A program made the translations under genes and the position numbers. Below are positions 41,671-52,640 of a DNA stretch of 64,000 nt, piece after piece. The notes under the pieces were generated by a model. It was not told the DNA's origin, did no database searches, and saw only the letters and a program-made list of their open reading frames with translations. Numbering within the stretch: position 1 is the first letter of the stretch; every line of letters starts with the position of its first letter. The stretch is from Lithobates sylvaticus (taxonomy: Eukaryota > Chordata > Amphibia > Anura > Ranidae), in contig CM053031.1 of the NCBI GenBank assembly GCA_028564925.1, positions 164,568,226 to 164,632,225 of the forward strand, in the 5' to 3' direction.

Positions 41671-44600
41671 ACCCATGGGCTCATTTGGCCGACGGGTCCG
41701 CCATTAAGTCGGGCCCTGTGACCCAGGAGACCGCCCCACTACCCACAGTTATCTTAGGGTCACACCAAGAGTTGCTGCGCCTGGATATAATTTCCTCTCC
41801 TCTCTTCCCGGTGATCCTGGGTATACCCTGGCTACAGGCACACAATCCGGCCATCAACTGGGCCACAGGGGAGGTCTCCTTCTCCTCTCCCTATTGCCAG
41901 AAGTTTTGTGGCTCCCCTGTCCCTCCGAAGACTCCTGCCCTATTATGCTTAGACACAGAGACAAGTCTACGCCAGGCCATTCCGGAGGCCTATCATGCGT
42001 TCCTTGACGTCTTCAGCAAGCAAGGGGCAGATGTGCTGCCACCCCATAGGTCTTATGACTGTCCTATTGAGCTGCTCCCCGGGGCCAAGATTCCATTTGG
42101 TAGGGTCTTCCCTTTAACAGAGGTGGAACAGGGGAAGCTCAAAGAATATATTGATGAGAATTTGAAAAAGGGGTTTATCCGCCCTTCCACATCTCCGGCA
42201 GGGGCGGGAATATTTTTCGTAGAAAAAAAGGACCATTCCCTCAGACCCTGCATGGACTATCGTGAACTAAACAACATTACAATTAAGAATCGCTACCCTC
42301 TTCCCCTGGTTCCAGAGCTGTTCCAGAGACTAGGCTCCGCCTCCATCTTCTCCAAACTAGACCTCTGTGGGGCATACAACTTAGTCCGCATTAAGGATGG
42401 GGATGAATGGAAGACGGCCTTCCGAACTCGATTTGGGCATTTCGAGTACTTGGTGATGCCCTTTGGGCTCTGTAATGCCCCTGCTACCTTCCAGTATTTT
42501 ATAAATGACGTGCTCCAGGACTTTCTAGATTTGTTTGCTGTGGTCTATCTTGATGATATACTAATTTTCTCTTCCTCCCTAGAATTACATCGTGGACATG
42601 TTAAGGACGTATTGGGCCGCCTTCGGCAACACGGCCTTTATGCCAAGGCCGATAAATACCTATTCGAGGTGGAGAGCATACCATTCCTGGACCTGATCAT
42701 CTCCAGCCAAGGCATCAGAATGGATCCCCAGAAGATAGCAGCAATACTGGAGTGGCCGACCCCCGCAGATAAGAAGGGAATCCAGCGGTTTATTGGCTTC
42801 GCCAATTTTTATCGCAAGTTCATTAGGGGCTTCTCCGCCATAGTGGCGCCCATCACACGGCTCACTAAACAAGGTACCTGCTTCCACTGGTCCCCAGAGG
42901 CCCAAGGGGCCTTTGAGGCCCTCAAAGGGCTGTTCACCTCCGCTCCTATCCTGAAGCACCCGGATTCTTCTTTACCCTTCGTCCTGGAGGTGGACGCATC
43001 CGAAATAGCCTATCCTATCTCAGAGACAGGGGGCCAAAGCCCTGCTCCATCCCGTAGCCTTCTTTTCACGCAAACTATCCACGGCCGAAAAGAACTACGA
43101 TGTCGGAGACGGCGAACTGTTGGCGATTAAAACTGCCCTCGAAGAGTGGCACTACCTGCTGGAGGGGGCCACTCACCCAATCCTGATATTCACAGATCAC
43201 AAAAATCTAGAGTACCTGAAAACTGCCAAAAGGTTGAAACCTAGACAAGCCAGGTGGGCACTATTTTTCTCTCGTTTTACCTTCCACGTGACCTATCGTC
43301 CGGGCTCCAGAAATGCCAAACCAGACGCTCTGTCACGGATGTTCCACAAGTCCCATGACGACTCGCCTCCGGATATGATCCTCGCCCCTGGAAACTTCCT
43401 TCTGCTCCAAGAAGACTTACTTGCTCAGCTCAAGCAGGCCTCCAGTGGACTGATGGCCACTCCCAGACCCGGGTTGCAAGCCAGAGATGGTCTACTATGG
43501 CATGAAGACAAAATTTTCATCCCCGAGGATCTACGGGTAACCGTCCTAGAATTGTGCCACGACCACAAACTTGCCGGACACTTCGATGTCACCAAGACCA
43601 CTGAATTGGTACAGCGTACCTTTTGGTGGCCTCAATTACGAGAAGACTGTAGGAAATTTGTAGACACGTGCACCGTATGCATACAGAGCAAGAGGCACAG
43701 AACCAAGGCCTGGGGCCTACTCAAGCCCCTACCGGTCCCAGACCGTCCCTGGAGGATGTAGTCTATCTGAGGATCACACCACAATCTTTGTGGTAGTCGA
43801 CCGCCTGTCGAAGATGGCACACTTCATCCCCATGAAGGGTACCCCCTCTGCCCCAGAAACCGCACAGGTGTTTGTCAAAGAGGTTATCAGGCTTCACGGG
43901 GTACCAGTAAACATAGTCTCAGACCGAGGGGTACAGTTCACCTCTCGGTTCTGGAGATCCCTCTGCAAAGCCCTGAACATTGAACTGTCCTTCTCATCCG
44001 CCTATCATCCCCAGTCCAATGGGCAAACTGAAAGGACGAACCAGACCCTGGAGCAATACTTACGATGTTTTTCCTCCTTTGCCCAGGATGATTGGATCTC
44101 CTTGCTGCCGGTTGCAGAGTTCGCATACAACAATGACATCCACTCGGCCACCCAACAGACGCCCTTCTTCGCCAATTACGGCTTCCACCCTTCATTTCTG
44201 CCCAACTCTCTCCCTGAGTGTGCTGTGCCAGCAGTCCAGGAGAAAATTGACTTCTTCACTTCCAATAACCAACTTCTGCAGGACACCATGGCCCGGACTC
44301 AGGAACACAACAAGACAGTCTTTGACAGGAAGAGGCGAGGGGAGCTGGTGTTGGCACCGGGCGATTTAGTATGGCTCTCTACCTTGAACTTGAAAATGGC
44401 ATGTACCTCGAAGAAACTGGGCCCCAAGTTCTTAGGGCCCTTCCCAGTTAAACGAAAGATCAACGAAGTGGCCTATGAGCTTGAACTCCCAGATTCCCTC
44501 AAGATCCACCCTGTGTTTCACGTCTCCTTGCTGAAACCCTTCACTCCCAACCCCTTTCCCAACAGGAAAACTGTGCCCCCTGATCCCGTGGTAATTGATG

Positions 44601-44815
44601 GTGAAGAGGAGTTTGAAGTGGAGGCCATCCTGAATGTCAGGAGAAGAAGGAACCAGAACCAGTTTTTGATTAAATTAAAGGGCTATGGTCCTGAAGAAAA
44701 TTCTTGGGAGCCCGAGTGCAATATCCATGCTAAGAGTCTAGTTCAATCCTTCAAGATAGCCCACCCTGAAAAATTTGCCCAAAGGGGCATCCGGAGGCTG
44801 CCCCTAGGAGGGGGG
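41671..44815 (+). pseudogene. pol: Pol region of chromovirus B
   Basis: Part of the protease flank, then RT (FSKLDLCGAYNLVRIKDG, VVYLDDILIFSS), RNase H (FVLEVDASEIA, FTDHKNLEYLKTAK), integrase (YHPQSNGQTERTNQ) and a chromodomain (YGPEENSWEPECNIHAKS). Decayed relative to copy A. Confidence 0.85.
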
Positions 44816-44818
44816 CAA

Positions 44819-46144
44819 TGTCATGAAGATCCTGCCAGAAACCTGAATCCTGGGCTTCCCAGGCCGCGGGCGCGCCTGCACGTGCGCGGCCGTGCACGGG
44901 CGCGCGCGCAGGTAGACAAGCGCGCGCCCCTGTTGGTGCCAGGTAGGCTATTTAAACCCAGCTAGAGCAGATGGTCCCCGCTGTCTGCTCTACAGCGTTG
45001 TGGTGACTGAAACCTGATACCTCTGATCTGTGTTTGACCCGGCTTACCTGTGACCATCCATCTGTCTGCCTGCACCCAACCTTGGCTTGTCTGTGACCAT
45101 CCTTCTGCCTTACCCCCTTGTACCTTGCTGCCAGCCTGATACCCGACCCGGCCTGCCTGACGATCCAGTTTACCTGTGTTGATCCTGTCTGCTCTGTTGA
45201 ACCAGTGTTCCTGTGCTGATCCAGTCTGCTCTGAGATCCTGTCTGCTCTGCTGAACCAGTGTACCTGTGCTGATCCAGTCTGCTCTGAGATCCTGTCTGC
45301 TCTGCTGAACCAGTGTACCTGTGCTGATCCAGTCTGCTCTGAGATCCTGTCTGCTCTGCTGAACCAGTGTACCTGTGCTGATCCAGTCTGTTCTGAGGTC
45401 CTGTCTGCTCTGCTGAACCAGTGTACCTATGCTGATCCAGTTTGCTCTGAGGTCCTGTCTGCTCTGCTGAACCAGTGTACCTGTGCTGATCCAGTCTGCT
45501 CTGAGATCCTGTCTGCTCTGCTGAACCAGTGTACCTGTGCTGATCCAGTCTGTTCTGAGGTCCTGTCTACTCTGCTGAACCAGTGTACCTGTGCTGATCC
45601 AGTCTGCTCTGAGGTCCTGTCTGCTCTGCGGAACCAGTGTACCTGTGCTGATCCAGTCTGCCCTGAGATCCTGTCTGCTCTGCTGAACCAGTGTACCTGT
45701 GCTGATCCGTCCTGCTCTGCTGTCCAGCCTGCTTTGCTGATCCAGTCTGTCCATGCTGACCCGTCCTGCTCTGCTGTCCAGTCTGCCTTGCTGATCCAGT
45801 CTATCCATGCTGACCCGTCCTGCTCTGCTGTCCAGTCTGCCTTGCTGATCCAGTCTGCATTGCTGATCCAGTCTGTCCATGCTGACCCGTCCTGCTCTGT
45901 TGTCCAGTCTGCCTTGCTGATCCAGTCTGTCTTCTGATCCAGTCTGCTATACCGATCCGGCCTACTTACCTACCCTGTCTGCTGAGTTGACCTTGGGTCG
46001 CTCCACCGGTCTGTTGATCCTGCCAGGCACCCGTGCTCCTCCTCACTCCTGGGTCTCCTGTCACCCTACCAGGGAGCCAGGAGTGGGAGCCGCAAGGGAG
46101 GCCCTCCTCCTGCAATTCAGGCTCTCACCACCAGGTACGTGACA
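44819..46144 (+). repeat. 3' LTR of chromovirus B
   Basis: A 1326-bp LTR with the same 54-bp unit array (about 45180-45720) and a slightly different copy number from the 5' LTR. A purine tract (CTAGGAGGGGGG) precedes it. Confidence 0.88.
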
Positions 46145-46640
46145 GCAGCCCAACAACTCGATAGCATACAGGGCAAGTTCTGGCCAGTGGTCTATTCTCA
46201 TGACCCAGTAAGTCAGTGGATTGTCAGTTGGAAAGCGCTCCATCTCTGTTTTGGCCCAGAGGTAATCGTCCACCATGTGATGCAGATGCTGCCGATGGGA
46301 TGTGGAAGCTGACAGCCCTGGGCCGAGGACTAAAAAAATTCCGAAATGCCTCACTTAGGTGGACGCCTTCTCCAATGCTCCTCTCTTGACCAACAGAAGA
46401 CTCAAAACAACAGTTTCCACGACACTGTAACCTACAGTCAGGAAAATCGTTCAATAAAATCCTCTTTAACGTGTCCTCAAGAGATTTTATCTTCTGCACT
46501 CTCTGTGGGGACAGGATGAGTTGTGAGACCTTCCCCTTATAACGGTGGCCAAAGAGGGTTGCCAACCAGTAATCATTCTTCTCCTTTATGCCACGTATTC
46601 TTGGGTCCTTTCGCAGGCTGTGAAGCATGACTCGTGTAGC
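46145..46640 (-). pseudogene. ZBED-like hAT transposase, middle to C-terminal part
   Basis: The minus strand reads MLHSLRKDPRIRGIKEKNDY, WLATLFGHRYKGKVSQL and then, in a shifted frame, VDDYLWAKTEMERFP, DNPLTYWVMRIDHWPELALY and AIELLGC. This is the hAT core after the helical insertion, running into the dimerisation domain (P.L..FW.. equivalent), which continues at 39356. The right edge at about 46640 meets the Ngaro element. A frame change near 46330 shows this copy was decaying. Confidence 0.78.
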
Positions 46641-46927
46641 CTAGTAAAGACCACCCCCTGTTGTGACCCCTTTATTCTAAAAAAAACCCTTTTCGTTACC
46701 CCCTTAAATAATGGACCACACCGTACTTTTGTGGAGTAAATGGCCACAACAGCCTTTATTAAAATTAACTCCAATTTTCCAAAATATAAATAACCATATA
46801 AAACCGTATAAATAACTATATATAAATAACCATAAATAACCATAAACATCTGAGTGTAAACACAAATAACCATCGGTTATACCCTCTTTTGTTGGTCAGT
46901 GACGGGGCTAACACTTATAACATAACC

Positions 46928-46962
46928 AGTTAAATTACCATATATATATATATATATATAAC
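46928..46962. repeat. TA-rich microsatellite
   Basis: About 14 TA dinucleotides near the 3' end of the Ngaro element. Confidence 0.85.
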
Positions 46963-47188
46963 ACCAGGGGGCACTGCGGGATTTAACCGAACCAAGTAGG
47001 CCTCCATTTAAACCGCCCGGAGACAAAACCCTATCCCGCAGTACACACAGAGTAATCATCGAATAACTTCGATGTACTACACCGGAGGGGCCATCTCATG
47101 ACGAGCCCCCCCACACACTCACCAACTACATAACTGCCACCATCACTGACCAACACTAAACACCGCCATAGACTGAAAGGGTGACCCC

Positions 47189-47824
47189 TTACCCTTGAAG
47201 GCACCTCCACACCCGCAGGGCCGTATGTATCCCCTCCTGCAAACCCAACGACCACAGGTCGATCCCAACATCCGTCAAGTGGACCCCATCCCTCCTCAAA
47301 TAGAGGCCCACATTCTTTTCAAGTTCCCTGTGGCGAACCACTAAACCCCCTTGCCATGCCAGAAACCTCCCCACCACCTTATTTACTCGAATCCTCGCCT
47401 TGTTCAGGCGGTAAACAGATCGAGCCATCCTCCAGGATGTTCTAGCGACCATATCTGACCACACCAGCAGCGTGTCTGGATACGTCTCATGCAGGTAGGT
47501 CAGATCTCTCTTTATATCGGCAATAAGATCCCTCACTGTCCGCACTCCCAGATCGTCCCCGCCCGCGTGTATGACCAGGACCGCCGGTGGCCTGTCCAAC
47601 CACGCGAACCATTCTATTTTGGGGACCACCCTACCCCACAACATTCCCGGCCTGCCCAGCCAACGTATGGTGGCCTCTCTCCTAGACACTCCCAACTGCC
47701 TCCCACCTGGTCTGGCATCCCCTCTCCGTGCTCCCCAACACACATATGAGTGCCCCAGGATCCAGACGAGGCGCGGAAGCCCTCCATCTGAAATGACAAA
47801 CATAGTGTAATTGACCAGCACCAT
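47189..47824 (-). CDS. SGNH-hydrolase-like ORF of the Ngaro element, 211 aa
   Basis: The ORF carries the GDSL/SGNH blocks in order: ILGHSYVCWGARR (block I, GHS in place of GDS, with the nucleophile Ser), a Gly-containing middle, VIHAGGDDLGVRTVRDL (block III, GGDD in place of GxND) and DGVHLTDVGIDLW (block V, the DxxH pair). The spacing suits a compact esterase-like fold. It lies downstream of the recombinase as the last ORF. Related ORFs in fish and frog Ngaro elements are known, but their substrate is not; activity here is unproven. Confidence 0.75.
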   Translation of the reverse strand: MVLVNYTMFVISDGGLPRLVWILGHSYVCWGARRGDARPGGRQLGVSRREATIRWLGRPGMLWGRVVPKIEWFAWLDRPPAVLVIHAGGDDLGVRTVRDLIADIKRDLTYLHETYPDTLLVWSDMVARTSWRMARSVYRLNKARIRVNKVVGRFLAWQGGLVVRHRELEKNVGLYLRRDGVHLTDVGIDLWSLGLQEGIHTALRVWRCLQG

Positions 47825-47931
47825 AACTTAAACCACTAAGGCCACCATACTAACCATTGCAACTATAACAAACACAATAAAACCCCTTTTTTACAAACGC
47901 CCCCTTTTTTTTTTATATATATATACCCCCG

Positions 47932-48800
47932 TCATTCCTGAATCAATAGTGGCCTAACGTAGGTCCGAAATCGCTTCGATTCCCACCTCCCCATTTTTTG
48001 CACATCCACCTCATCCAACCCACACCTGGCGGCTTCAGTGGCCGCCCCAATGCGGAAGGAGTGGGAGGCGTAGGCAGACCCTTCCAAACCCATACCATTT
48101 AGACATTTCCGAAGAACCGCCCCAAATTGGAATCGTGACAGGTACGATCCATCACTGTGCACCAACAATGGGCCCCCCCACTTCCGGTCTCACCCCCATG
48201 AATTCACCCACCACTTTTACTGGGCATATGGCGCAACCCTGTAACCTATGCAACGAGATCAGCACCCCCACTCCTTTCTGATCAGTCTTGGATTTTCTCA
48301 AACTCACCAACACCCTGTCAGCCAAAACTTCCACGTCTCCCAACATTAAACCCCCCCTTTCTTTCTTAGATGGGCTAACCAATTCTCCAATGCGAAATGC
48401 CCCAAAAAACGCTAAGGAAAAGCCGCTGTAAACAATCACCCCTCGTACCCATCCTTGCACACCCCAACTAACTGCTCTCTTAAGGCCAAAACATTAGCAA
48501 ACGTAATCGGCCGCCTCTCGTCCCTTGTCCTATTTGCTTTGCGATATCCTTTTATTGCCTGTTTTACCCAAAAGTCTTTTGTCCAATCCACAGTGCCCTG
48601 TAACTTGAACAAAAAAGGCCAAACCTGCCAACCGTTTTTCAATGGCGGACACCGACCTGCCTTCCTCCATATTCCTGGACACGTAATACAGAACCAACAA
48701 CCTAAATTGTGACACATCTTGCCCCACTCCCGATTCCCGCAGCAACTCACCCCACTCCTTCCAAACCTTCTGGTATGCCAATCAAGACGACATACTCACC
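47932..48800 (-). pseudogene. Tyrosine recombinase region of the Ngaro element
   Basis: The N-terminal part has EWGELLRESG and VKQAIKGYRK-like helices. The catalytic part has FFGAFRIGELVSPSKK (first Arg), VLVSLRKSKTDQKGVG (beta-strand Lys region), SHSFRIGAATEAARCGL (His-x-x-Arg) and KRFRTYVRP (nucleophile Tyr). This replaces the DDE integrase of LTR elements and in the family joins circular DNA to the target. Confidence 0.8.
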
Positions 48801-48822
48801 GACCTCTGAATCCATCCTGCTG

Positions 48823-50235
48823 CTACCCTAGTGCCAGATCCCAGATCCAGGCCGGGCAAGGAACGCCCTCCTGCTGAGCCTCCGGTGCCAGAGTCCTGAA
48901 TCTGTCCCACTGGAACCGAGACAAAGAATCAGCCAGTGTGTTCTCCACCCCAGGGATGTGTACCGCATAAAGAAAAATATTCAATTGCAGACAGCGCAAC
49001 ACTAACTGTCGCATCAGCCGAATGACAGGTTGTGAAGATGCCGACATACTATTGATTATTTGCACCACCCCCATATTATCACAATTCAATCTCAGCTTTA
49101 AATTTTTTCAGGACTGGCCCCACAGTTCCAATGCTACCACCACCGGGAACAACTCCAACAGTGCTAAATTCTTCGTAAACCGCGCCTCCACCCAGGATCG
49201 TGGCCATGGTTCCGCACTCCAGCAACCTTGGAAGTACGCCCCATAACCTGTGGATCCTGCGGCGTCAGTAACTAGCTCAACATCAAAATTGCTAACTGGA
49301 CCTGACATCCAAACCGACCTACCATTAAACTCCTGCAAAAACCGATGCCACACCTCCAGATCATCCCTGTGCTCCCTCCGAAGCCGAATATAATGCGTGG
49401 GAGCTTTCACCCCTGCCGTGGCCGACGACAATCGTCTACAGAAAATCCTCCCCATAGGAATGATCCTGCATGCAAAATTCAACTTTCCCAACAGGGATTG
49501 TAACGTGCGCAACTGCACTTTCTTGCACCCATGGATCTCCCTAATCTCCTTTTGTAAATCCCTCAGCTTCTCTTCGGGTAACCTGCATTCCATAGCCATG
49601 GAATCGATCACTATCCCCAAGAAGCTCAACTCTGTGCGTGGGCCTTCCGTCTTGTCAGCTGCTAACGGCACAAGAAAACTCTCCGCAATGTGCTGCAACG
49701 TGGACAACAGTATCGCACACACATTGGAATTGGGAGGGCCCACACAGAGGAAATCATCCAAGTAATGGATGACTGAATCAATGCTTGTTACATCCCTAAC
49801 TACCCATTCTAAAAACGAACTAAACGCCTCAAACATGGCGCACGATATGGAACACCCCATGGGCAAACAACGATCGACATAAAATTGGTCCTGCCAACAG
49901 CAACCCAGTAAATGAAAGCTGTCCGGGTGCACCGGCAGAAGTCGAAATGCCGATTCCACATCTGACTTTGCCATAAGTGCCCCTCGGCCATATCGCCGCA
50001 CCCATCGCACCGCAGCATCGAATGACGTATACGATACCGTGCATGCCTCTGGGTCAATAAAATCATTTACCGACCCCCCTTTTGGGAACGATAAATGATG
50101 TATTAAACGAAACTTGTTAGGTTCCTTTTTTGGAACAACCCCAAGCGGCGACACTACCAAGTCCGTTAACGGCTTAGCCGAGTACGGCCCCGCCATCCTT
50201 CCTAACGCCACCTCCTTGGCTAATTTTTTCGACAC
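48823..50235 (-). pseudogene. Reverse transcriptase and RNase H region of the Ngaro element
   Basis: RT motifs: VSPLGVVPKKEPNKFRLIHH, MAKSDVESAFRLLPVHP, RCLPMGCSISCAMFEAF, SVIHYLDDFLCVGPPN and FLGIVIDS. RNase H follows, with VELVTDAAGSTGYGAYF, FTKNLALLELFPVVVALELW and CDNMGVVQIINS, then VENTLADSLSR. Order and motif wording match the DIRS/Ngaro RT group, not Ty3/gypsy. Confidence 0.85.
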
Positions 50236-50357
50236 AACCTCTGGTTGCTGACTTCAGATTTTTTGCCACCGGAGGAATCTCCGTCAATGTGCACGGAATC
50301 CTGAAACCTTCCCTGAACCCCGCACTGAGCAAACCCGCCGCCGCCCTGTCAGGATAC

Positions 50358-52407
50358 CTATTTAGGAAAGGCTGCATTCTTACCCACATCACCGGCGTCG
50401 TCCCTCTTGTTGCCAGGCTCTCCGGAGCGCTTGCCTTTTTTGAAGCATCGTGCCAAAGAATGCCCCCCCCCGCAACCTGAACACTCGTGCTTAAACTTGC
50501 ACGTGTTTCCAAACTTGCAGGCTCCCTCGTTGAACTGCCAACATACTCCAAATTTCTTTCCGGCCGGGGATCCCGAGGAGTGGCTACCCCCAGCCCCCCC
50601 TTGAAATGTCTGTGCCGGCGTCTTTGCCGAGGCCATCAATCTCATCCATAAGCTAATGTCCTTATGGTCCCATCGCAATGCCGGGCGAACCGCCCTGCGC
50701 TGCCTAAACTGCTCGTCATATCGCAGCCAAGCCGTCCCTCCATAGACCCTATACGCCTCCCCTATAGCGTCCATATAACAGAACAACGCCGAGCAGTGCT
50801 CGGGGTTCTTTTCCCCAATTACCCCGGCCAATATGGCAAACGCTTGCAGCCAGTTTGCAAACGTCCGCGGGATTAGCCGGTACCGCCTCTTCTCTTCATC
50901 AGCTTTCTTGGTGTCATCCGGTTTCACCCTGTCTAAATTGAATCCAACGGCAACAGGGAGAAAATCTCCACATACTCACCCTTCCAGATTTTTTCCCTCA
51001 CTTCCTGTTTTAGGTGGGCCCCCAGCGGTCCCTCGAAGCAAATGTAGACTTCGCATTTTGCCGCATCTGCCAACCGTACAATGTCGGCTCTCACCACCTG
51101 CTCGTCCCCACTCTTTTCTGCCGTACTCACCTGCTCTCCTGCGCCCACTGAAGCCGCTACCTCTCCAGCTGTTGTGACCGAAGCCCCACCTGGGGGATTC
51201 GCAACCCCCCCCGCTACGCCCCCTCCTTTCTCAAAACGCCCCACCAAGGCCCTCAGGCCCTCCAGCAACTCCTGTACTTGACCCCCCACCGGAGTCTCAC
51301 TCCTAGCCCGCGGTTGGTCATGGCTTGCCACCAGCGGAGCCGGAGGCCCCGACTCCCCCACCCCCACCTGTACCATGCCCAACAAATTCTGTAAAGCATT
51401 CGTAAAAGAACTATTACTACTGGACTTACCGGGCCGTCTGGGCACCTCCACCGAGATTACCGGCCTGACATCCACCGATGCTTGAGGGCGGCTGGGCACC
51501 TCCTCTTCTTCAGACAGTTCTCCTTCCGACCTGCTGAACTCCTCCTGCTGAGACAAAGATGCTGTGCCCCTCGGGGAGGGACTCCTGGACACCTCCCGGC
51601 TCCTTCCGTTCACCACCCCCGATGTAGACGCACCCCCCACCGCCCCACTGCCCTGGTTCCCCAAGTCCTGAGCAGACAGGCCGGACACGGCACTGCTCCT
51701 GCCCACTGCCCTTCTCGCTTCTCCTCCTGGTGGCGCCCGCCTACCCTCCGCTGTGTTGGCCCCTCCGGCGGCCCGTCGCGCTGTACCAGCGGAGGGTTTC
51801 GATGCCGCATTCCTCCGGGGTGTATTACCCCCCATCCTGGCTGTGTTTTCTGCATGAGCTGACCGCCCCCCCCCCTCAACTCGTGCAGAGCTGCTGGGGA
51901 GGACGCCGCTGCGGAAGGGGCTGCTGTGCTTCCCAACTGCCCCCTCCTCCCGGCTCCCGCCCGCTGCGACCTCCTCTCAGGCAATTGTCCCCCCAGGCTG
52001 TGCTGGATTCCAGGGGCTGGTGGATCCTGTGCAGGCCTTCCACGTGGAGCTGGGAATGTAGCTCCCTGTAGGCCCGAGGCCCCGCCCCCGCATGGCTCCC
52101 CCGACGTGTGTTCCTCCTAGGCCCCACCGGGGTCTCTGTCTGGGCCCTCTTAGCTGGTGGCGTGGATTGGTCCCCCCTTGGGCTCCTGTCTGGATGGGCC
52201 TGCAACCCCCCCCGGAGAGTACCTCGCTGGTGCCCTGGCCACCCGGCCACGTGATCGGTCCGATGGTCCATCCGGCCTGCCGCTCTGTCCTCCTGCATCC
52301 CGCACTGCAGAACTTGCTAATATTGTGGCCACCTGCGCCTGTAGCCATTCAGCTCCGTTCGCCGCCGCCGCGGCCCTCAGGCGCTCCACGAGGTCGCGGT
52401 CCGCCAT
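50358..52407 (-). pseudogene. Gag-like region of the Ngaro element
   Basis: A Gly/Ala/Pro/Ser-rich low-complexity N-terminal half (GGNTPRRNAASKPSAG, SEGELSEEEEVPSRPQ) is followed by a conserved-looking helical part (TFANWLQAFAILAGVIGEKN, ALRWDHKDISLWMRL). It ends with a Cys/His cluster, CWQFNEGACKFGNTCKFKHE then CSGCGGGHSLARC, which reads as a CCCH finger followed by a knuckle. RNA binding is likely. Confidence 0.7.
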
Positions 52408-52640
52408 TTTGTTTTAGATGCCGAGGAGCAGTGAGAAAAACTGCCTACTCCTGTGGATTCTACAAAACGAATGTGTCCGCTCGGCCACGCCCCCTTTTTC
52501 TATTGCCGCTCCCCCCGCTTCCTATTGGCTGCCCCACTACACCATTCCTTGATACACTCCCCCTGGTGTGTCACTAGACACCCAGTCATGCCCGGCCCTC
52601 CCTATATTCCTTTTCACTCCATTCCGTCCGGCCCTCTCTT

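Larger units (their letters stand above)
39357..46144 (+). mobile_element. Sushi-type chromovirus, copy B (more decayed)
   Basis: LTRs lie at 39357-40759 and 44819-46144 with the same TGTCATGAAG...GTACGTGACA ends as copy A. The 5-bp target duplication GCAGC lies at 39352-39356 and 46145-46149. Internal order and clade match copy A, including the C-terminal chromodomain. The LTR minisatellite unit is a different one, about 54 bp. The copy is broken, with roughly four or more breaks and part of the gag-protease junction lost; older than copy A. It lies on the opposite strand to the hAT gene it split. Confidence 0.9.
46640..52640 (-). mobile_element. Ngaro-type tyrosine-recombinase retroelement
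   Basis: On the minus strand, right to left: a Gag-like region with CCCH and knuckle-type motifs, reverse transcriptase with RNase H, a tyrosine recombinase in place of an integrase, and an SGNH-hydrolase ORF. The RT belongs to the DIRS/Ngaro group (DVESAFRLLPVHP, IHYLDDFLCVG), and the hydrolase ORF is known from vertebrate Ngaro elements. The ends are set only by where the hAT sequence stops and restarts, so both are uncertain. I could not identify the split direct repeats by eye. The coding regions look largely open, with perhaps two to four breaks; moderately young. Confidence 0.82.

Noticed and set aside
50933-52577. Plus-strand Pro-rich ORFs up to 161 aa
   Set aside because: Antisense of the GC-rich Ngaro Gag-like region; composition effect.
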